64,000 nucleotides of DNA from Seribacter sp963934295 (GCA_963934295.1 CAWVXY010000017.1:1-64000); one strand, 5' to 3'; shown: positions 34,758-44,589, counted from the stretch's first letter. Numbers and translations: made by a program. Notes: generated by a model not told the origin, from the letters alone.

Positions 34758-36164
34758 CTATTGAATTTCCATCTGATAACCAAAGCCCGGTCCCATAATC
34801 GTTGAAAGATCAAGCATTCCCTTTTGCCTTTGATAAACGCCCGGGTGAACCGCTGCTTCGCGCTTGGAAGCATCTGGGTAGAACTGCATACCATTACTCT
34901 CCACACCCATTATCGTTCCCGCATGGGCTCCCAGTAACACATGCGGAATTTGGGCAAGCATAGGATTTGTCAAATCCTGTACCATGACATCCATCCCATG
35001 TGCTTTTGCCCAACATAAAGAAAGCAGTGCCCCGGTTTGAGTTTTGCAGGTTTTTAGAGCCACCCCAGTCCAACCTAATGCCAAGCCTGTTCGAACATGT
35101 TTCCAATCATGGGCGCTTTCGTCCATAAAGAGAGGTTTCCTTTGAGAAAGAGAGTGAACTTTTATGTTATGTTTTTCTAACTCATAGGGAAAAGGCTGTT
35201 CGACATACAAAATTTTCTTCCACATTTTATAATGATCCAATTTTAACTGATCCAAAATTTGATTCACATATTCAGGATTTGTGACGGTGCAGTTAAAATC
35301 TGTCGTAAGATGCTCCACGTCCATTGAATGAGCGATCTCCCCCACCGAGACCAGACGTTTATAATCCCAATCGTGATCATTCCCTCGCAGTTTTATTTTT
35401 AAACAATTTAACCCGTCCCGATCAATCCATTCTTCTAAGTGAACTGGATAACCATCCTCGGGTTCATCTCCGTTCAACTCGTTTTGATTAAGGGGATCCA
35501 AACCGCCAACCAAATGCCAGACAGGAATGTGATTCGGTGGGTTTAATTCCAAATAATCAGAGGGCATCTTTCCAGCAAAGGAAACATTAGTACCCTCCGC
35601 TGGTTCCAAAAAACTTTCCAAGCCCTGATCCAGGAAATTTGAACCGTATGATTGGTAAACTGGAACTTGATTAACAACTCCGTAGGCATCGTGCAGAGCA
35701 AGATCAAAAGGGGATGCACAAACGAGTGCGGCCAGCCAAGGCATAGGCTCCGTGCCACCTCTGTTTTCTTTGTTAAATTCATCAAGTATTTCGGGTACTA
35801 GCTTAAATACAAATGAATGACCAATTTCTAAAGCATGCCCTCTAAACGAAAAAGAACGGCACACTTCTAGTAGTTTCTCGGAAAAAGCTAACATGGCATC
35901 AAAACGTTCACTATAAGAAATAGGGGAAGGCCAAACCCATTGTACACTTAGGGGTGTCTCGCCCCACCCTTTTGCGGTAATTCCATTTGCTTTTCCAACA
36001 GTTAAATTCGCTCGGGCACAGGTTACAGAATTGAGCACTTCTGCACCAAATTTTAAAGGTACACGCGTCTGGATAGGTATAAAGCTAAGACCCGCATCTA
36101 TGATTTGAATGTCTTTTTTATTATGAATATTTCTATATAAGGAAGAAACATTTAACCGGGTCAA
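34758..36164 (-). CDS. Enolase-superfamily (MR/MLE-type) enzyme
   Basis: The product is 468 residues; the frame opens at TTG 36164 and no nearby ATG fits, so the start is uncertain. Active-site features are LKIKLRG (KxK), TTDFNCT (first metal Asp), LYVEQPFPYE (Glu), MDESAHDW (Asp-Glu) and a late VALKTCKTQTG lysine. This is the residue set of the muconate-lactonising/dipeptide-epimerase subgroup rather than mandelate racemase. It abstracts a proton alpha to a carboxylate; the substrate is unknown. Divergent from terC by only 42 bp. Confidence 0.82.
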   Translation of the reverse strand: MTRLNVSSLYRNIHNKKDIQIIDAGLSFIPIQTRVPLKFGAEVLNSVTCARANLTVGKANGITAKGWGETPLSVQWVWPSPISYSERFDAMLAFSEKLLEVCRSFSFRGHALEIGHSFVFKLVPEILDEFNKENRGGTEPMPWLAALVCASPFDLALHDAYGVVNQVPVYQSYGSNFLDQGLESFLEPAEGTNVSFAGKMPSDYLELNPPNHIPVWHLVGGLDPLNQNELNGDEPEDGYPVHLEEWIDRDGLNCLKIKLRGNDHDWDYKRLVSVGEIAHSMDVEHLTTDFNCTVTNPEYVNQILDQLKLDHYKMWKKILYVEQPFPYELEKHNIKVHSLSQRKPLFMDESAHDWKHVRTGLALGWTGVALKTCKTQTGALLSLCWAKAHGMDVMVQDLTNPMLAQIPHVLLGAHAGTIMGVESNGMQFYPDASKREAAVHPGVYQRQKGMLDLSTIMGPGFGYQMEIQ

Positions 36165-36206
36165 ACCCGATCATATAATCTTTTTTGCTTTTCAAAAAGA
36201 TAAAGC

Positions 36207-36947
36207 ATGGAAAGATGTACCATTATGGACGGAGATTTAATTGGATTATTTGCATTGCTTGTCGGACTCGAGTTAATTCTTGGAGTCGATAATGTTTTGG
36301 TGATCGCTATTTTGGTAGCCAGGTTGCCTGAAAAAAATCGAAACTTCACTCGTAACTTTGGCTTAATCTTAGCCTTAGTCGCCAGAGTTTTAATGGTTTT
36401 CGGCGGATTAAAACTTATTGAACTAACTAATCCGGCATGGCCCAGCGGTCCGAGTTGGTTTCAATTTTCTTGGCGTGATCTTGCTCTTTTGGCAGGTGGT
36501 CTCTTTTTAATTTGGAAGGCAATCAAAGAAATCCATGCAACAGTTGAATTGGAACACCACGAATCAAAAGGGAAACCCAAAGCAAGTTTTGCCAGCGTAC
36601 TTGCACAAATTGTGGTTCTCGATGTGGTTTTCTCTCTCGACTCTGTCATTACAGCAGTTGGACTTACCAGCAACAGATGGATTATTATAACTGCAGTCAT
36701 TTTTTCTTTCATCGTTATCCTTTTTTTTGCGAAACCAATTGGAGATTTCATTCTCAAAAATGCCGCACTCAAAATTTTGGCTCTCTCATTTCTAATCGTT
36801 ATTGGAATTACTATTTTCATGGAGGGCATGGGAAAAGAGGTGGAGAAGTCGATGATCTATGTACCCATGGGGTTTGCCATGGCTATTGAACTCTTACAAA
36901 TGCGGCATTCTCATAATCAAAAAAAAGTAAAAAATGGGGATTCTTGA
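36207..36947 (+). CDS. TerC-family integral membrane protein
   Basis: The product is 246 residues from the ATG at 36207; the ATG at 36225 (MDGDLIGLFALLVGLELILG) is an equally good start. Seven or so helices carry TerC signatures, including acidic residues inside the membrane: ELILGVDNVLVIAILVARL and VVLDVVFSLDSVITAVGLT. The family exports metal ions, notably manganese during protein metallation, and relates to tellurite resistance. The 3' end overlaps the aldolase gene by 14 bp. Confidence 0.9.
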   Translation: MERCTIMDGDLIGLFALLVGLELILGVDNVLVIAILVARLPEKNRNFTRNFGLILALVARVLMVFGGLKLIELTNPAWPSGPSWFQFSWRDLALLAGGLFLIWKAIKEIHATVELEHHESKGKPKASFASVLAQIVVLDVVFSLDSVITAVGLTSNRWIIITAVIFSFIVILFFAKPIGDFILKNAALKILALSFLIVIGITIFMEGMGKEVEKSMIYVPMGFAMAIELLQMRHSHNQKKVKNGDS

Positions 36948-37563
36948 ATCACTTGGGAATCAGTCCGTTTTACCCATTTTAAACTTTCAAAATTCAAAAT
37001 TAGTACTTCAAACTGTTGAAGCCCTCCTCAAAGGCGGAATAACAAACTTGGAAGTTACTCTCAGGAGCAAAGACGCACTTCCCACACTCGAAGAAATTAG
37101 AAAAGAATTCCCGGAACTCCTGCTCGGTGCAGGAACAATTTTAAAAGACGAACAAATTGACCAGGTTCAGGACATTGGAATAAATTTTGGAGTTTGTCCT
37201 GGATGGGATGAATCTATTTGGAAAAAATCACAGAAAAATAATTTTTTTCTCATTCCCGGGATTCTAACCCCAACCGAATTAAACCGGGTTGCCAAATTTA
37301 ACTGTCCCGCCATTAAAATTTTTCCTATCGAACCCACAGGTGGTTACCCCTACATGAAAGCTTTGATTGCTCCTTTTCGTAATCTTGGCATAAAATACCT
37401 ACCAACTGGAGGGGTAACCCAACATTTAACTTCAACCTATCTCAATGACCCAGACCTATTGACCATAGGTGGATCATGGGTCACGCCACAAGATTTGGTA
37501 CATAATTTACAATTTTCACAAATTACTAAGCTTGCCAAAGAAGCAGTTTCCTTGGGTAATTAG
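36934..37563 (+). CDS. eda: KDPG/KHG-type aldolase
   Basis: The product is 209 residues. Motifs of class I 2-keto-3-deoxy-6-phosphogluconate aldolases are LEVTLRSKDALPTLEEI (Glu), LLGAGTILKDEQI, GVCPGWDESIW, the Schiff-base Lys in CPAIKIFPIEPTGG, and YLPTGGVTQ. It cleaves KDPG (or a related keto-deoxy sugar phosphate) to pyruvate and glyceraldehyde 3-phosphate. Its start lies inside the terC 3' end, so translation is coupled. Together with the nearby enolase-superfamily gene it suggests sugar-acid use, but no dehydratase or kinase is adjacent. Confidence 0.88.
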   Translation: MGILESLGNQSVLPILNFQNSKLVLQTVEALLKGGITNLEVTLRSKDALPTLEEIRKEFPELLLGAGTILKDEQIDQVQDIGINFGVCPGWDESIWKKSQKNNFFLIPGILTPTELNRVAKFNCPAIKIFPIEPTGGYPYMKALIAPFRNLGIKYLPTGGVTQHLTSTYLNDPDLLTIGGSWVTPQDLVHNLQFSQITKLAKEAVSLGN

Positions 37564-37713
37564 AAAAGTGAATCAAAATATTCCAATTTTTTATAATAAA
37601 CCTGAAAGTACTTAAAATAACAATTTGCCAACCTTTAGGTATATTAAAATGTTATTTTTCATTTTACACCTAACTTTAAAACAGAATACCAAACACTCGA
37701 ATTAAAAATTAAA

Positions 37714-39822
37714 ATGATGAACTCTCATCCATTTTTGGAAACATCGGACCTTCCTCATTGGTCTTCACTAAAGCCCAAATCTATTGTTGATGATATTACG
37801 ATCGCATTAGAAAAAGCAGAACAGAACCTGCAGAACATTCGTGATATTAATAATGAACAGGTTACTTTTGCCAACTCCATTAAAGCACTCGAACAATCCA
37901 CTCAAATTTTGGATAAAGCGTGGGGTTTGGTTTGTCACCTTGAATCGGTATGCAACTCGGAGGAATTACGGGACGCCCACAACAAAATTTTACCGGCGGT
38001 TTCAGAATTTGGGGCCAAAATCCCCCTTGACCCAGAACTTTGGTTTACAATTAAAGCATTCGCCGAGAGCAAGGAATCTAAAAATTTAAGCCCCATTGAC
38101 CAAAGGCTATTTGAGGAAACGATGAAGGACTTCGAAGAAGCGGGTGCAAACCTACCCCAAGAAAAGAAGAAACGATTGGAAGAAATTTCAAGCGAACTAG
38201 CAAAAGTCACCCAAAAATTTTCTGAAAATGTTTTGGATGCAACCAATGCTTGGCAAATGATTGTGAAAGAGGAAGAAAAACTGAAAGGACTCCCCCCTTC
38301 CGCTAAAGCCTCGGCAAAACAGGCAGCCATTGAAAAACTGGGGGAAGAAGAAGGTGCCGACTCGTGGATCTTCACCCTTCATGCACCTTCAATGCTTCCG
38401 GTCTTACAATACTTGGACAATGAAGAACTGCGAAAAGAAATATGGTCTGCAAGTGATCAACTTGGTACGCAAGTCCCACACGATAATGGAGAAATCATTC
38501 AAAAGATCCTCGGATTGCGGCAGGAAAAAGCGGAGTTATTAGGTAAAGTGGATTTTGCGGATGCAACCCTGAGTAGAAGAATGGCAAAAAATGGGCAGGC
38601 AGCAGATTTGTTTATTAGTGAGTTACAAAAACAAACCCTTCCCTTCTTCACCAAAGAAAATAGGGAACTTGAAAGCTTTAAAGCTGAAAAGAATCAACAG
38701 GAAGTTGATCTACTTGAACCTTGGGAAGTAGGATATTGGTCCGAGAAGTTGAAAAAAGAAAGATACGATTTTAACGATGAAGATCTTCGACCTTACTTCC
38801 CCATTCAATCGGTCCTTCACGGAATGTTTAATTTAGTAACTCAAATATTTGGCTTAAAAATAGAAGAAAGATCAACCAAATTTGAAGGTGAAGTGTTTAC
38901 TAATGGAAAGGATGGAGAAAATCCGCTCGAAGTTTGGCATGAACAGGTACGATTTTATGATTTATACGACCAGGAAGACAATAGGTTACTCGGGTCTTTT
39001 TATGCAGACTGGCATCCCCGTTCTTCTAAGCGGGGTGGTGCATGGATGAACTATTTGAATACAGCAGAACCATCCGAAGAAAAACCACGGGGACCGCACC
39101 TTGGTCTAATATGCGGTAATTTAAGTGCTCCCACAACTGATCAACCTGCTTTATTAACCCATTATGAAGTGGAGACCATTTTCCATGAATTCGGACACCT
39201 TCTTCATCATTTATGTGGGGATGTACCCCACCGTAGTTTAAACGGTGTCAATGTAGCTTGGGATTTTGTTGAACTGCCATCCCAAATCATGGAAAATTGG
39301 TGTTGGGAAAGAGAAAGTTTGGATTTATTCGCCAGGCACCATGAAACGGGGAATCCAATACCCGAAGAATTATTTCAAAAAATGCTAAGGGCCCGGAACT
39401 TTATGGCTGGTAATGTCATGATGAGACAACTTGCGTTCTCAAAAGTTGATCTCTTCCTACACCGTACCCTGGCCCACAAAAAATTTGAAAATTTGGAAAA
39501 TGAGATTCAAACAACTCTTGTTGATTATTTCCCAAAAAGAAAATCTCCTGCTCGTACCATTGTTCATCGATTTAGTCACTTGTTCAGCAGTCCAGTTGGA
39601 TATGCGTCTGCCTATTATTCATACAAATGGGCAGAAGTATTAGACGCAGATGCTTTTACCCGTTTTAAAAAAGAAGGAGTTATGAACGGACAAACCGGGC
39701 GTGAATTCCGCGAAAAAATCCTCAGCCAAGGAAACGCATTCCCCCCCGATGAACTTTTTCGATCATTCATGGGACGAGACCCAAATACGAAAGCTTTGTT
39801 AGAAAGAAGCGGGTTGGCATAG
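37714..39822 (+). CDS. M3-family oligopeptidase (oligopeptidase A-like)
   Basis: The product is 702 residues, typical for PrlC/oligopeptidase A. The zinc site is at ~491 (TIFHEFGHLLHHLCGDV), with the downstream Glu in VAWDFVELPSQIMENWCWE. The C-terminal substrate-binding region includes FSHLFSSPVGYASAYYSY. It degrades short peptides, including cleaved signal peptides, in the cytoplasm. There is no signal sequence. ATGs at 37714 and 37717 are adjacent. Confidence 0.92.
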   Translation: MMNSHPFLETSDLPHWSSLKPKSIVDDITIALEKAEQNLQNIRDINNEQVTFANSIKALEQSTQILDKAWGLVCHLESVCNSEELRDAHNKILPAVSEFGAKIPLDPELWFTIKAFAESKESKNLSPIDQRLFEETMKDFEEAGANLPQEKKKRLEEISSELAKVTQKFSENVLDATNAWQMIVKEEEKLKGLPPSAKASAKQAAIEKLGEEEGADSWIFTLHAPSMLPVLQYLDNEELRKEIWSASDQLGTQVPHDNGEIIQKILGLRQEKAELLGKVDFADATLSRRMAKNGQAADLFISELQKQTLPFFTKENRELESFKAEKNQQEVDLLEPWEVGYWSEKLKKERYDFNDEDLRPYFPIQSVLHGMFNLVTQIFGLKIEERSTKFEGEVFTNGKDGENPLEVWHEQVRFYDLYDQEDNRLLGSFYADWHPRSSKRGGAWMNYLNTAEPSEEKPRGPHLGLICGNLSAPTTDQPALLTHYEVETIFHEFGHLLHHLCGDVPHRSLNGVNVAWDFVELPSQIMENWCWERESLDLFARHHETGNPIPEELFQKMLRARNFMAGNVMMRQLAFSKVDLFLHRTLAHKKFENLENEIQTTLVDYFPKRKSPARTIVHRFSHLFSSPVGYASAYYSYKWAEVLDADAFTRFKKEGVMNGQTGREFREKILSQGNAFPPDELFRSFMGRDPNTKALLERSGLA

Positions 39823-39852
39823 CTGATAATATAAACCTCTACAAACACATTT

Positions 39853-40248
39853 ATGTCTACAAAACCACAAGTTCTAGCCTGGATAACCTGCGACTCGGTG
39901 TATGTCGATCCAGCGACTGGAAAAAACACCCTTCTCGGAATTTTTTCTAATTTAAGAGCCAAGGAGTTTCCTGTTGTTCACCCTCGTATGATCTGGTTTC
40001 TGTCTTTCTCCGATCTGACCAAAGGAAAACATATGCTAAAAATTTCCATTGGAATCCCTATGGCCGAAGATGAGCCAAGAACCATCATTAATCGAGAATT
40101 TGAATCCCCCGGCCCTCAGCATCGAATTAACCTAATTAATGATATCCAACGTTTAAAATTTGAAAATCCAGGAAATTATTCAATCCTTATTGAAATTGAC
40201 GATCAAGTTGTTCTTGCCAGCACTTTTCCCATTACAGAGGTTTCTTAA
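39853..40248 (+). CDS. DUF6941-like protein
   Basis: The product is 131 residues. The pattern VLAWITCDSVYVDPATGKNTL (20-21 residues), then LGIFSNLRAKEFPVVHPRM and an Ig-like string of beta strands ending VVLASTFPITEV, resembles the widespread uncharacterised DUF6941 family. The name is from memory of the pattern. It sits 30 bp after the oligopeptidase and 2 bp before the zincin gene, so the three are probably one operon. Confidence 0.6.
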   Translation: MSTKPQVLAWITCDSVYVDPATGKNTLLGIFSNLRAKEFPVVHPRMIWFLSFSDLTKGKHMLKISIGIPMAEDEPRTIINREFESPGPQHRINLINDIQRLKFENPGNYSILIEIDDQVVLASTFPITEVS

Positions 40249-40250
40249 TT

Positions 40251-40967
40251 ATGTCCTTACGCATTGTATTATCTTCCATCGCACTCAGTTTATCTTTCTT
40301 TGTTTATGCCCAACCCACCCCTCAAACAAGCGAAAGCTTTCCAGAGCCATTCCTTCAACATGTTGAAGGATGGCCCGTTGAATGGAATCCCATTTTCAAG
40401 AAAAAAGAATATAATAAAATATTTCGGGATGTAAAAAAAGCATTAGCCAACCACCTCCAAAGAATCACTTACATTCTGGATAAAAAAAAGGTTCAACAAT
40501 TACGGAACCTTGTCATACGGGTTGATCTCGATCACAAACTTGGCAACATGCAATACCATCCAAGCAAGGGTTGGTTAACCAGTAATCATTACGACCCGAG
40601 CCTGGAAAAAAGAGTCCATATACCAAGAGCCCGACAATTGTTAAGTAGAGATCAATGGGCAAAGCATCCCTATGTAATATTACATGAACTCGCCCACTCC
40701 TATCACGATCAAGTTTTAAGCTTTGAACACAAAGAAATTTTAGCCGCATACCAACGGGCAGAAAAAGAAGGTCTCTATGAAAGAGTCCTTCTTTTCAGAG
40801 GTGGAAAAACAAGACATTATGCACGGACAAACCATAAGGAATTTTTTGCTGAAATGACCGAATCGTACCTTGGAGTTAATGATTTTTTTCCTTTTGTCCG
40901 GGCTGAACTTCAGGAACATGATCCCGAAACATATGATCTTATGCAGAAAATTTGGGGTAAAATATAA
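40251..40967 (+). CDS. Exported zincin (anthrax lethal-factor-like fold)
   Basis: The product is 238 residues with a signal peptide (MSLRIVLSSIALSLSFFVYA). The zinc motif is VILHELAHSYHDQVL (HExxH), followed ~75 residues later by TNHKEFFAEMTESYLG with the third-ligand Glu, the pattern of the ATLF-like metalloprotease family. The C-terminus matches the family ending NDFFPFVRAELQEHDP. The toxin name is only a fold label; the bacterial relatives are environmental exported peptidases of unknown substrate. Confidence 0.78.
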   Translation: MSLRIVLSSIALSLSFFVYAQPTPQTSESFPEPFLQHVEGWPVEWNPIFKKKEYNKIFRDVKKALANHLQRITYILDKKKVQQLRNLVIRVDLDHKLGNMQYHPSKGWLTSNHYDPSLEKRVHIPRARQLLSRDQWAKHPYVILHELAHSYHDQVLSFEHKEILAAYQRAEKEGLYERVLLFRGGKTRHYARTNHKEFFAEMTESYLGVNDFFPFVRAELQEHDPETYDLMQKIWGKI

Positions 40968-41311
40968 TTTACTCCAAGTTGGAAAAAAATTTGGAATCTA
41001 CTCTAGTTTCATTCCACTCTTTTTCCGTTTTTGCTAAATAGAAAAGGGAGTTTGAAAATTCAGCTCCCCTTTAGAAAATGAAATATAAACGGATTAGAAG
41101 ATAAAGACTTCAAATGTAATGGTTCCATTGATCACAAAATATCTTTTAATCAAGCATAACCTTTTATAACAGAAACAAATGCAATAAAAATTGAAGTAAT
41201 TCGAGTTAAAGAAACTTCCTGTCAGTTCATATATTTTATTCTTTTCATTCCAATCGAAGCGGTACTTGTTCGCTTGAGCTAAATTCAAAAGTATATATCA
41301 TAATTAACTTT
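40968..41311. other. Intergenic gap with a weak hairpin
   Basis: This 344-bp stretch separates the zincin and PfkB genes. An imperfect hairpin at 41042-41073 (AAAGGGAG against CTCCCCTTT, one bulged base) could end the upstream transcript, but no T-run follows. A 64-codon minus-strand frame at 41094-41288 has no recognisable features and looks fortuitous. Nothing else seen. Confidence 0.45.
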
Positions 41312-42253
41312 ATGTCCGATCGTATACCATCTGATTCTTCTTCAGTATCCCCACTCCTTGTTGTGGGTTCTGTTGCTTTTGACAACGTGATCACTCCTTA
41401 TGGAGAAAAAGAACATATCCTTGGAGGAGCTGCATCGTATTGTTCATTTGCCGCCAGTTATTTCACTGATGTACAAATGGTCGGAGTAATTGGAAATGAT
41501 TTCGGAGAGGAACATCTAAACCGACTTCGCTCCCGAGGGATTGACTTGGAAGGCGTGCAAAAAGATGAAAGCGGCCCAACTTTTTTTTGGAAAGGCAAAT
41601 ATCATGAAAACTTCAACCGACGAGACACTTTAGACATTCAATTAAATGTTTTTGAAAAATTTCGCCCCGACCTTCCAGACTCATATAAAAACACACCATT
41701 CGTGCTTTTAGGCAATATTCACCCAGCTCTGCAATCCCACGTTCTTGATCAATTGGAGGGAGAGGCTTATGTTCTTGCAGATACAATCGACTTATGGATT
41801 GAAATCGAGCGGAATGCTTTGCTTGATCTTATAAAAAGGGTGAATTTATTTGTAATTAATGACACCGAGGCCGAGGAATTAACCGAAGAAAACAACATCA
41901 TTCTGGCCGGTAAAAAGCTCAGAGAAATGGGGCCTGAATCTGTAATTATAAAAAAAGGTGAGCACGGAGCTATTCTTTTTCATGAAAATGGAATGTTTGC
42001 CCTTCCGGCTTTTCCAGTGACTGAACTTAGGGATCCGACAGGTGCAGGAGATTCTTTTGCCGGTGCCTTAATTGGACGGTTGGCTTCCAAAAAGACTTCA
42101 GATTTCTCTGCAATCAAGGAAGCCATGCTTTATGCAACTTCCACAGCAAGCCTGACTGTGGAGGCATTTGGGTGCGATCGATTAGAATCCGCAGGTGCAA
42201 AAGAAATTCAACAAAGAGTTGATAGCTTAAAAGAACTGATCTCATTTTCGTGA
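41312..42253 (+). CDS. PfkB-family carbohydrate kinase
   Basis: The product is 313 residues. N-terminal GSVAFDNV...ILGGAASYCSFAASYF and C-terminal DPTGAGDSFAGALIGRLA (anion hole and catalytic Asp) define a ribokinase-like PfkB enzyme. It phosphorylates a sugar or nucleoside hydroxyl with ATP. The middle segment NDTEAEELTEENNIILAGKK is the usual nucleotide-side region. The substrate is undetermined. Its stop overlaps the GTG start of the YyaL-type gene by 4 bp (GTGA), if that start is used. Confidence 0.88.
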   Translation: MSDRIPSDSSSVSPLLVVGSVAFDNVITPYGEKEHILGGAASYCSFAASYFTDVQMVGVIGNDFGEEHLNRLRSRGIDLEGVQKDESGPTFFWKGKYHENFNRRDTLDIQLNVFEKFRPDLPDSYKNTPFVLLGNIHPALQSHVLDQLEGEAYVLADTIDLWIEIERNALLDLIKRVNLFVINDTEAEELTEENNIILAGKKLREMGPESVIIKKGEHGAILFHENGMFALPAFPVTELRDPTGAGDSFAGALIGRLASKKTSDFSAIKEAMLYATSTASLTVEAFGCDRLESAGAKEIQQRVDSLKELISFS

Positions 42254-44583
42254 ACATAGGCGATGGCCTGGTTCACAAACGATTGAACAAACCGTTATTC
42301 GTGAACCAGTCATTTCTATATGCCTTCCCCCCATTCTTTTTTGCTCTTCTTTTCCTTTTCTTTGCAGGTTGTGAAGATCTGCCGGTTGATTCAAACTCCT
42401 CCCCCACCCTTAGGAGCCAAAATGTTCATTCCTTAGCTACCTCCGAAGAAAGAATTCATTCAATAAGAAAAGCACTTCCCGACACATCGTTCATTTCAGA
42501 ACTTCCAGCAAACGGTGGAGATGAATTCAATCGTTTAATTTTCGAAAGTAGCCCCTATCTTCTTCAACATGCACGAAACCCCATTGATTGGTATCCATGG
42601 GGAGAAGCGGCATTTAAAAAAGCATTGGATGAAGACAAGCCTATCTTTATGTCCATTGGATACACCACTTGTCACTGGTGTCATGTCATGGAACATGAAT
42701 CCTTCGAGGATGAAGATGTGGCCGCCCTGATGAACCGGGATTATGTCTGCGTAAAAGTCGATCGTGAAGAAAGGCCTGATATTGACAATGTCTACATGTC
42801 GGTAACCCAAATGATGACGGGACGCGGTGGTTGGCCCATGACGATAATCATGTCCCCTAAAAAAGTTCCTTTCTTCGCTGGCACCTACTTTCCAAAGAGT
42901 TCGATGACTCAATTGATTCCTCACTTTGCGGATATTTGGAAAAACCAAAGGTACAAAGTGACTGAAGTAGGGGAATCAATTATGAAAAGTCTTCAGGAAA
43001 TGCAGGCAAACCGAAGCGGTGGTGATTTAAATGGAACCCACTTGGATGCATGTTTTAAAGGACTCCGTAAAAATTATGATTCACAACATGGTGGATTTGG
43101 CCAACAGCCAAAATTTCCCACCGCTCACACCCTGAGCTTTCTTCTCCGTTATTACCACAGAACTGAAAACAAAGAAGCCCTTGAAATGGTTAAGAATACA
43201 TTAAAAAAGATCCACCAAGGCGGAGTTTATGACCAAATAGGATTAGGTATTCATCGATACTCGGTGGACAATGAATGGTTGGTTCCACACTTCGAAAAAA
43301 TGCTCTACGATCAAGCACTTTTTGCACAGGCAAACCTGGAATGCTTCCAAGTTACAAAAGATCCTTATTTCTCTAGAGTTGTGGATGAAATCCTTACTTA
43401 TGTAACTCGGGATATGACTTCTCCTGAAGGAGGATTTTATTCCGCAGAAGATGCTGACAGCGAAGGAAAGGAAGGAAAATTCTATGTTTGGACACAAGAA
43501 GAAATCGAAGAAGTTCTCGGAGTAAAAGATGCTGCTTTATATTTGGAGATATATCGATTTGAAAAAAATGGTAATTTTCTAGACGAAGCTACAAACGAAA
43601 AAACGGGAACCAACATTCCACATCTCCGAAAATCTATTGATCAACATGCACGGGATAAAAACCAGAATCCCGAGGAGTTCAGACAAAAAATTAACTCCTT
43701 TCATTCGAAACTCTTTACTTACAGGGAAAAAAGAATTCATCCTCAAAAAGATGATAAAGTGCTCACAGATTGGAACGGTTTAATGATCTCAGCCTTTGCT
43801 CAATCGGCCAAAGTATTAAAGCAAAAGAAATATTTAATGATCGCCCAAAAGGCTGCTGACTTTTGCCTTTCCGAGTTAAGACAAACAAACGGACGACTTC
43901 TTAAACGATGGCGTAAAGGAAAATCCGGACTCCCAGCACATCTCGAAGACTACGCTTTCTTCACTCAGGCATTACTTGATTTATACGAAGCCAGTTTTGA
44001 GATTAAATATTTACGGGCAGCGATTGAATTGGTTGATCTAACAATCAAGCATTTTGAAGATATCACAGAAGGCGGATTTTACCTCACTGCTGATGACGGG
44101 GAAAAACTCTTAATTCGTGCCAAAGAAATTTATGATGGTGCCATACCATCAGGGAATTCCGTCATGGCCCTGAACCTCCTTCGTGTTCATAAAATAACCG
44201 GACAAGAAAAATACCTAAATTCTGCCGAAAATTTATTTTCAGCTTTTTCCGGATTCATTCAAAAAAATCCACAGGGTGCAGAGGTTTTACTCCAAGCCTT
44301 GGACTTTGCCCTTGCCCCGGCAAAAGAAATTGTTATCGCAGGTGAATGGGGTTCCATTGAAACAACGAAATTAATAGAAGCCGTTAACCAGCCCTTCATC
44401 CCGGCAAAAGTTCTTCTATTTCGCCCCACTGAAATAGAGGAACCAGAAATCACAAAGCTTTCTCCTTTTTTAATTAATCATGGTTTGTTCAAAGGTAAGC
44501 CTGCCGTCTACATATGCGTGAATCAAACCTGTCAACAACCCCAGACAGATTTAAAAAAACTGGCTCAGGCATTAGCCAAGTAA
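42250..44583 (+). CDS. YyaL/DUF255 thioredoxin-like lipoprotein
   Basis: The product is 777 residues from GTG 42250, or 760 from an in-frame GTG at 42301. The later start places the leader (SFLYAFPPFFFALLFLFFAGC) at the N-terminus with a lipobox. Then comes the DUF255 thioredoxin-like domain: SSPYLLQHARNPIDWYPWGE, and TTCHWCHVMEHESFED near 141 with a CxxC pair. The rest is an alpha/alpha six-barrel (KFPTAHTLSFLLRYYHR, AEDADSEGKEGKFYVWT). The family (human SPATA20) is poorly characterised; a redox or sugar-related role is proposed. Most relatives are cytoplasmic, so the lipoprotein leader is unusual. Confidence 0.85.
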   Translation: MNIGDGLVHKRLNKPLFVNQSFLYAFPPFFFALLFLFFAGCEDLPVDSNSSPTLRSQNVHSLATSEERIHSIRKALPDTSFISELPANGGDEFNRLIFESSPYLLQHARNPIDWYPWGEAAFKKALDEDKPIFMSIGYTTCHWCHVMEHESFEDEDVAALMNRDYVCVKVDREERPDIDNVYMSVTQMMTGRGGWPMTIIMSPKKVPFFAGTYFPKSSMTQLIPHFADIWKNQRYKVTEVGESIMKSLQEMQANRSGGDLNGTHLDACFKGLRKNYDSQHGGFGQQPKFPTAHTLSFLLRYYHRTENKEALEMVKNTLKKIHQGGVYDQIGLGIHRYSVDNEWLVPHFEKMLYDQALFAQANLECFQVTKDPYFSRVVDEILTYVTRDMTSPEGGFYSAEDADSEGKEGKFYVWTQEEIEEVLGVKDAALYLEIYRFEKNGNFLDEATNEKTGTNIPHLRKSIDQHARDKNQNPEEFRQKINSFHSKLFTYREKRIHPQKDDKVLTDWNGLMISAFAQSAKVLKQKKYLMIAQKAADFCLSELRQTNGRLLKRWRKGKSGLPAHLEDYAFFTQALLDLYEASFEIKYLRAAIELVDLTIKHFEDITEGGFYLTADDGEKLLIRAKEIYDGAIPSGNSVMALNLLRVHKITGQEKYLNSAENLFSAFSGFIQKNPQGAEVLLQALDFALAPAKEIVIAGEWGSIETTKLIEAVNQPFIPAKVLLFRPTEIEEPEITKLSPFLINHGLFKGKPAVYICVNQTCQQPQTDLKKLAQALAK
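42268..42309 (+). other. Inverted repeat at the start of the YyaL-type gene
   Basis: CTGGTTCAC (42268-42276) pairs perfectly with GTGAACCAG (42301-42309), with a further AACG/CGTT match inside (42278-42281, 42293-42296). The 3' arm contains the GTG codon at 42301, so the folded RNA would hide that possible start. It may be a translation-control hairpin, an operator, or chance. Confidence 0.5.
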
Positions 44584-44589
44584 AAAAGA

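Noticed and set aside
34758..37563. A complete sugar-acid catabolic operon (enolase-superfamily enzyme plus KDPG aldolase)
   Set aside because: The genes are divergent, no kinase, regulator or transporter adjoins, and the enolase-type residues fit the MLE/dipeptide-epimerase set rather than a sugar-acid dehydratase.
41094..41288. A 64-codon minus-strand frame in the gap
   Set aside because: Aromatic- and Cys-rich, no motif, AT-rich context; looks like chance.
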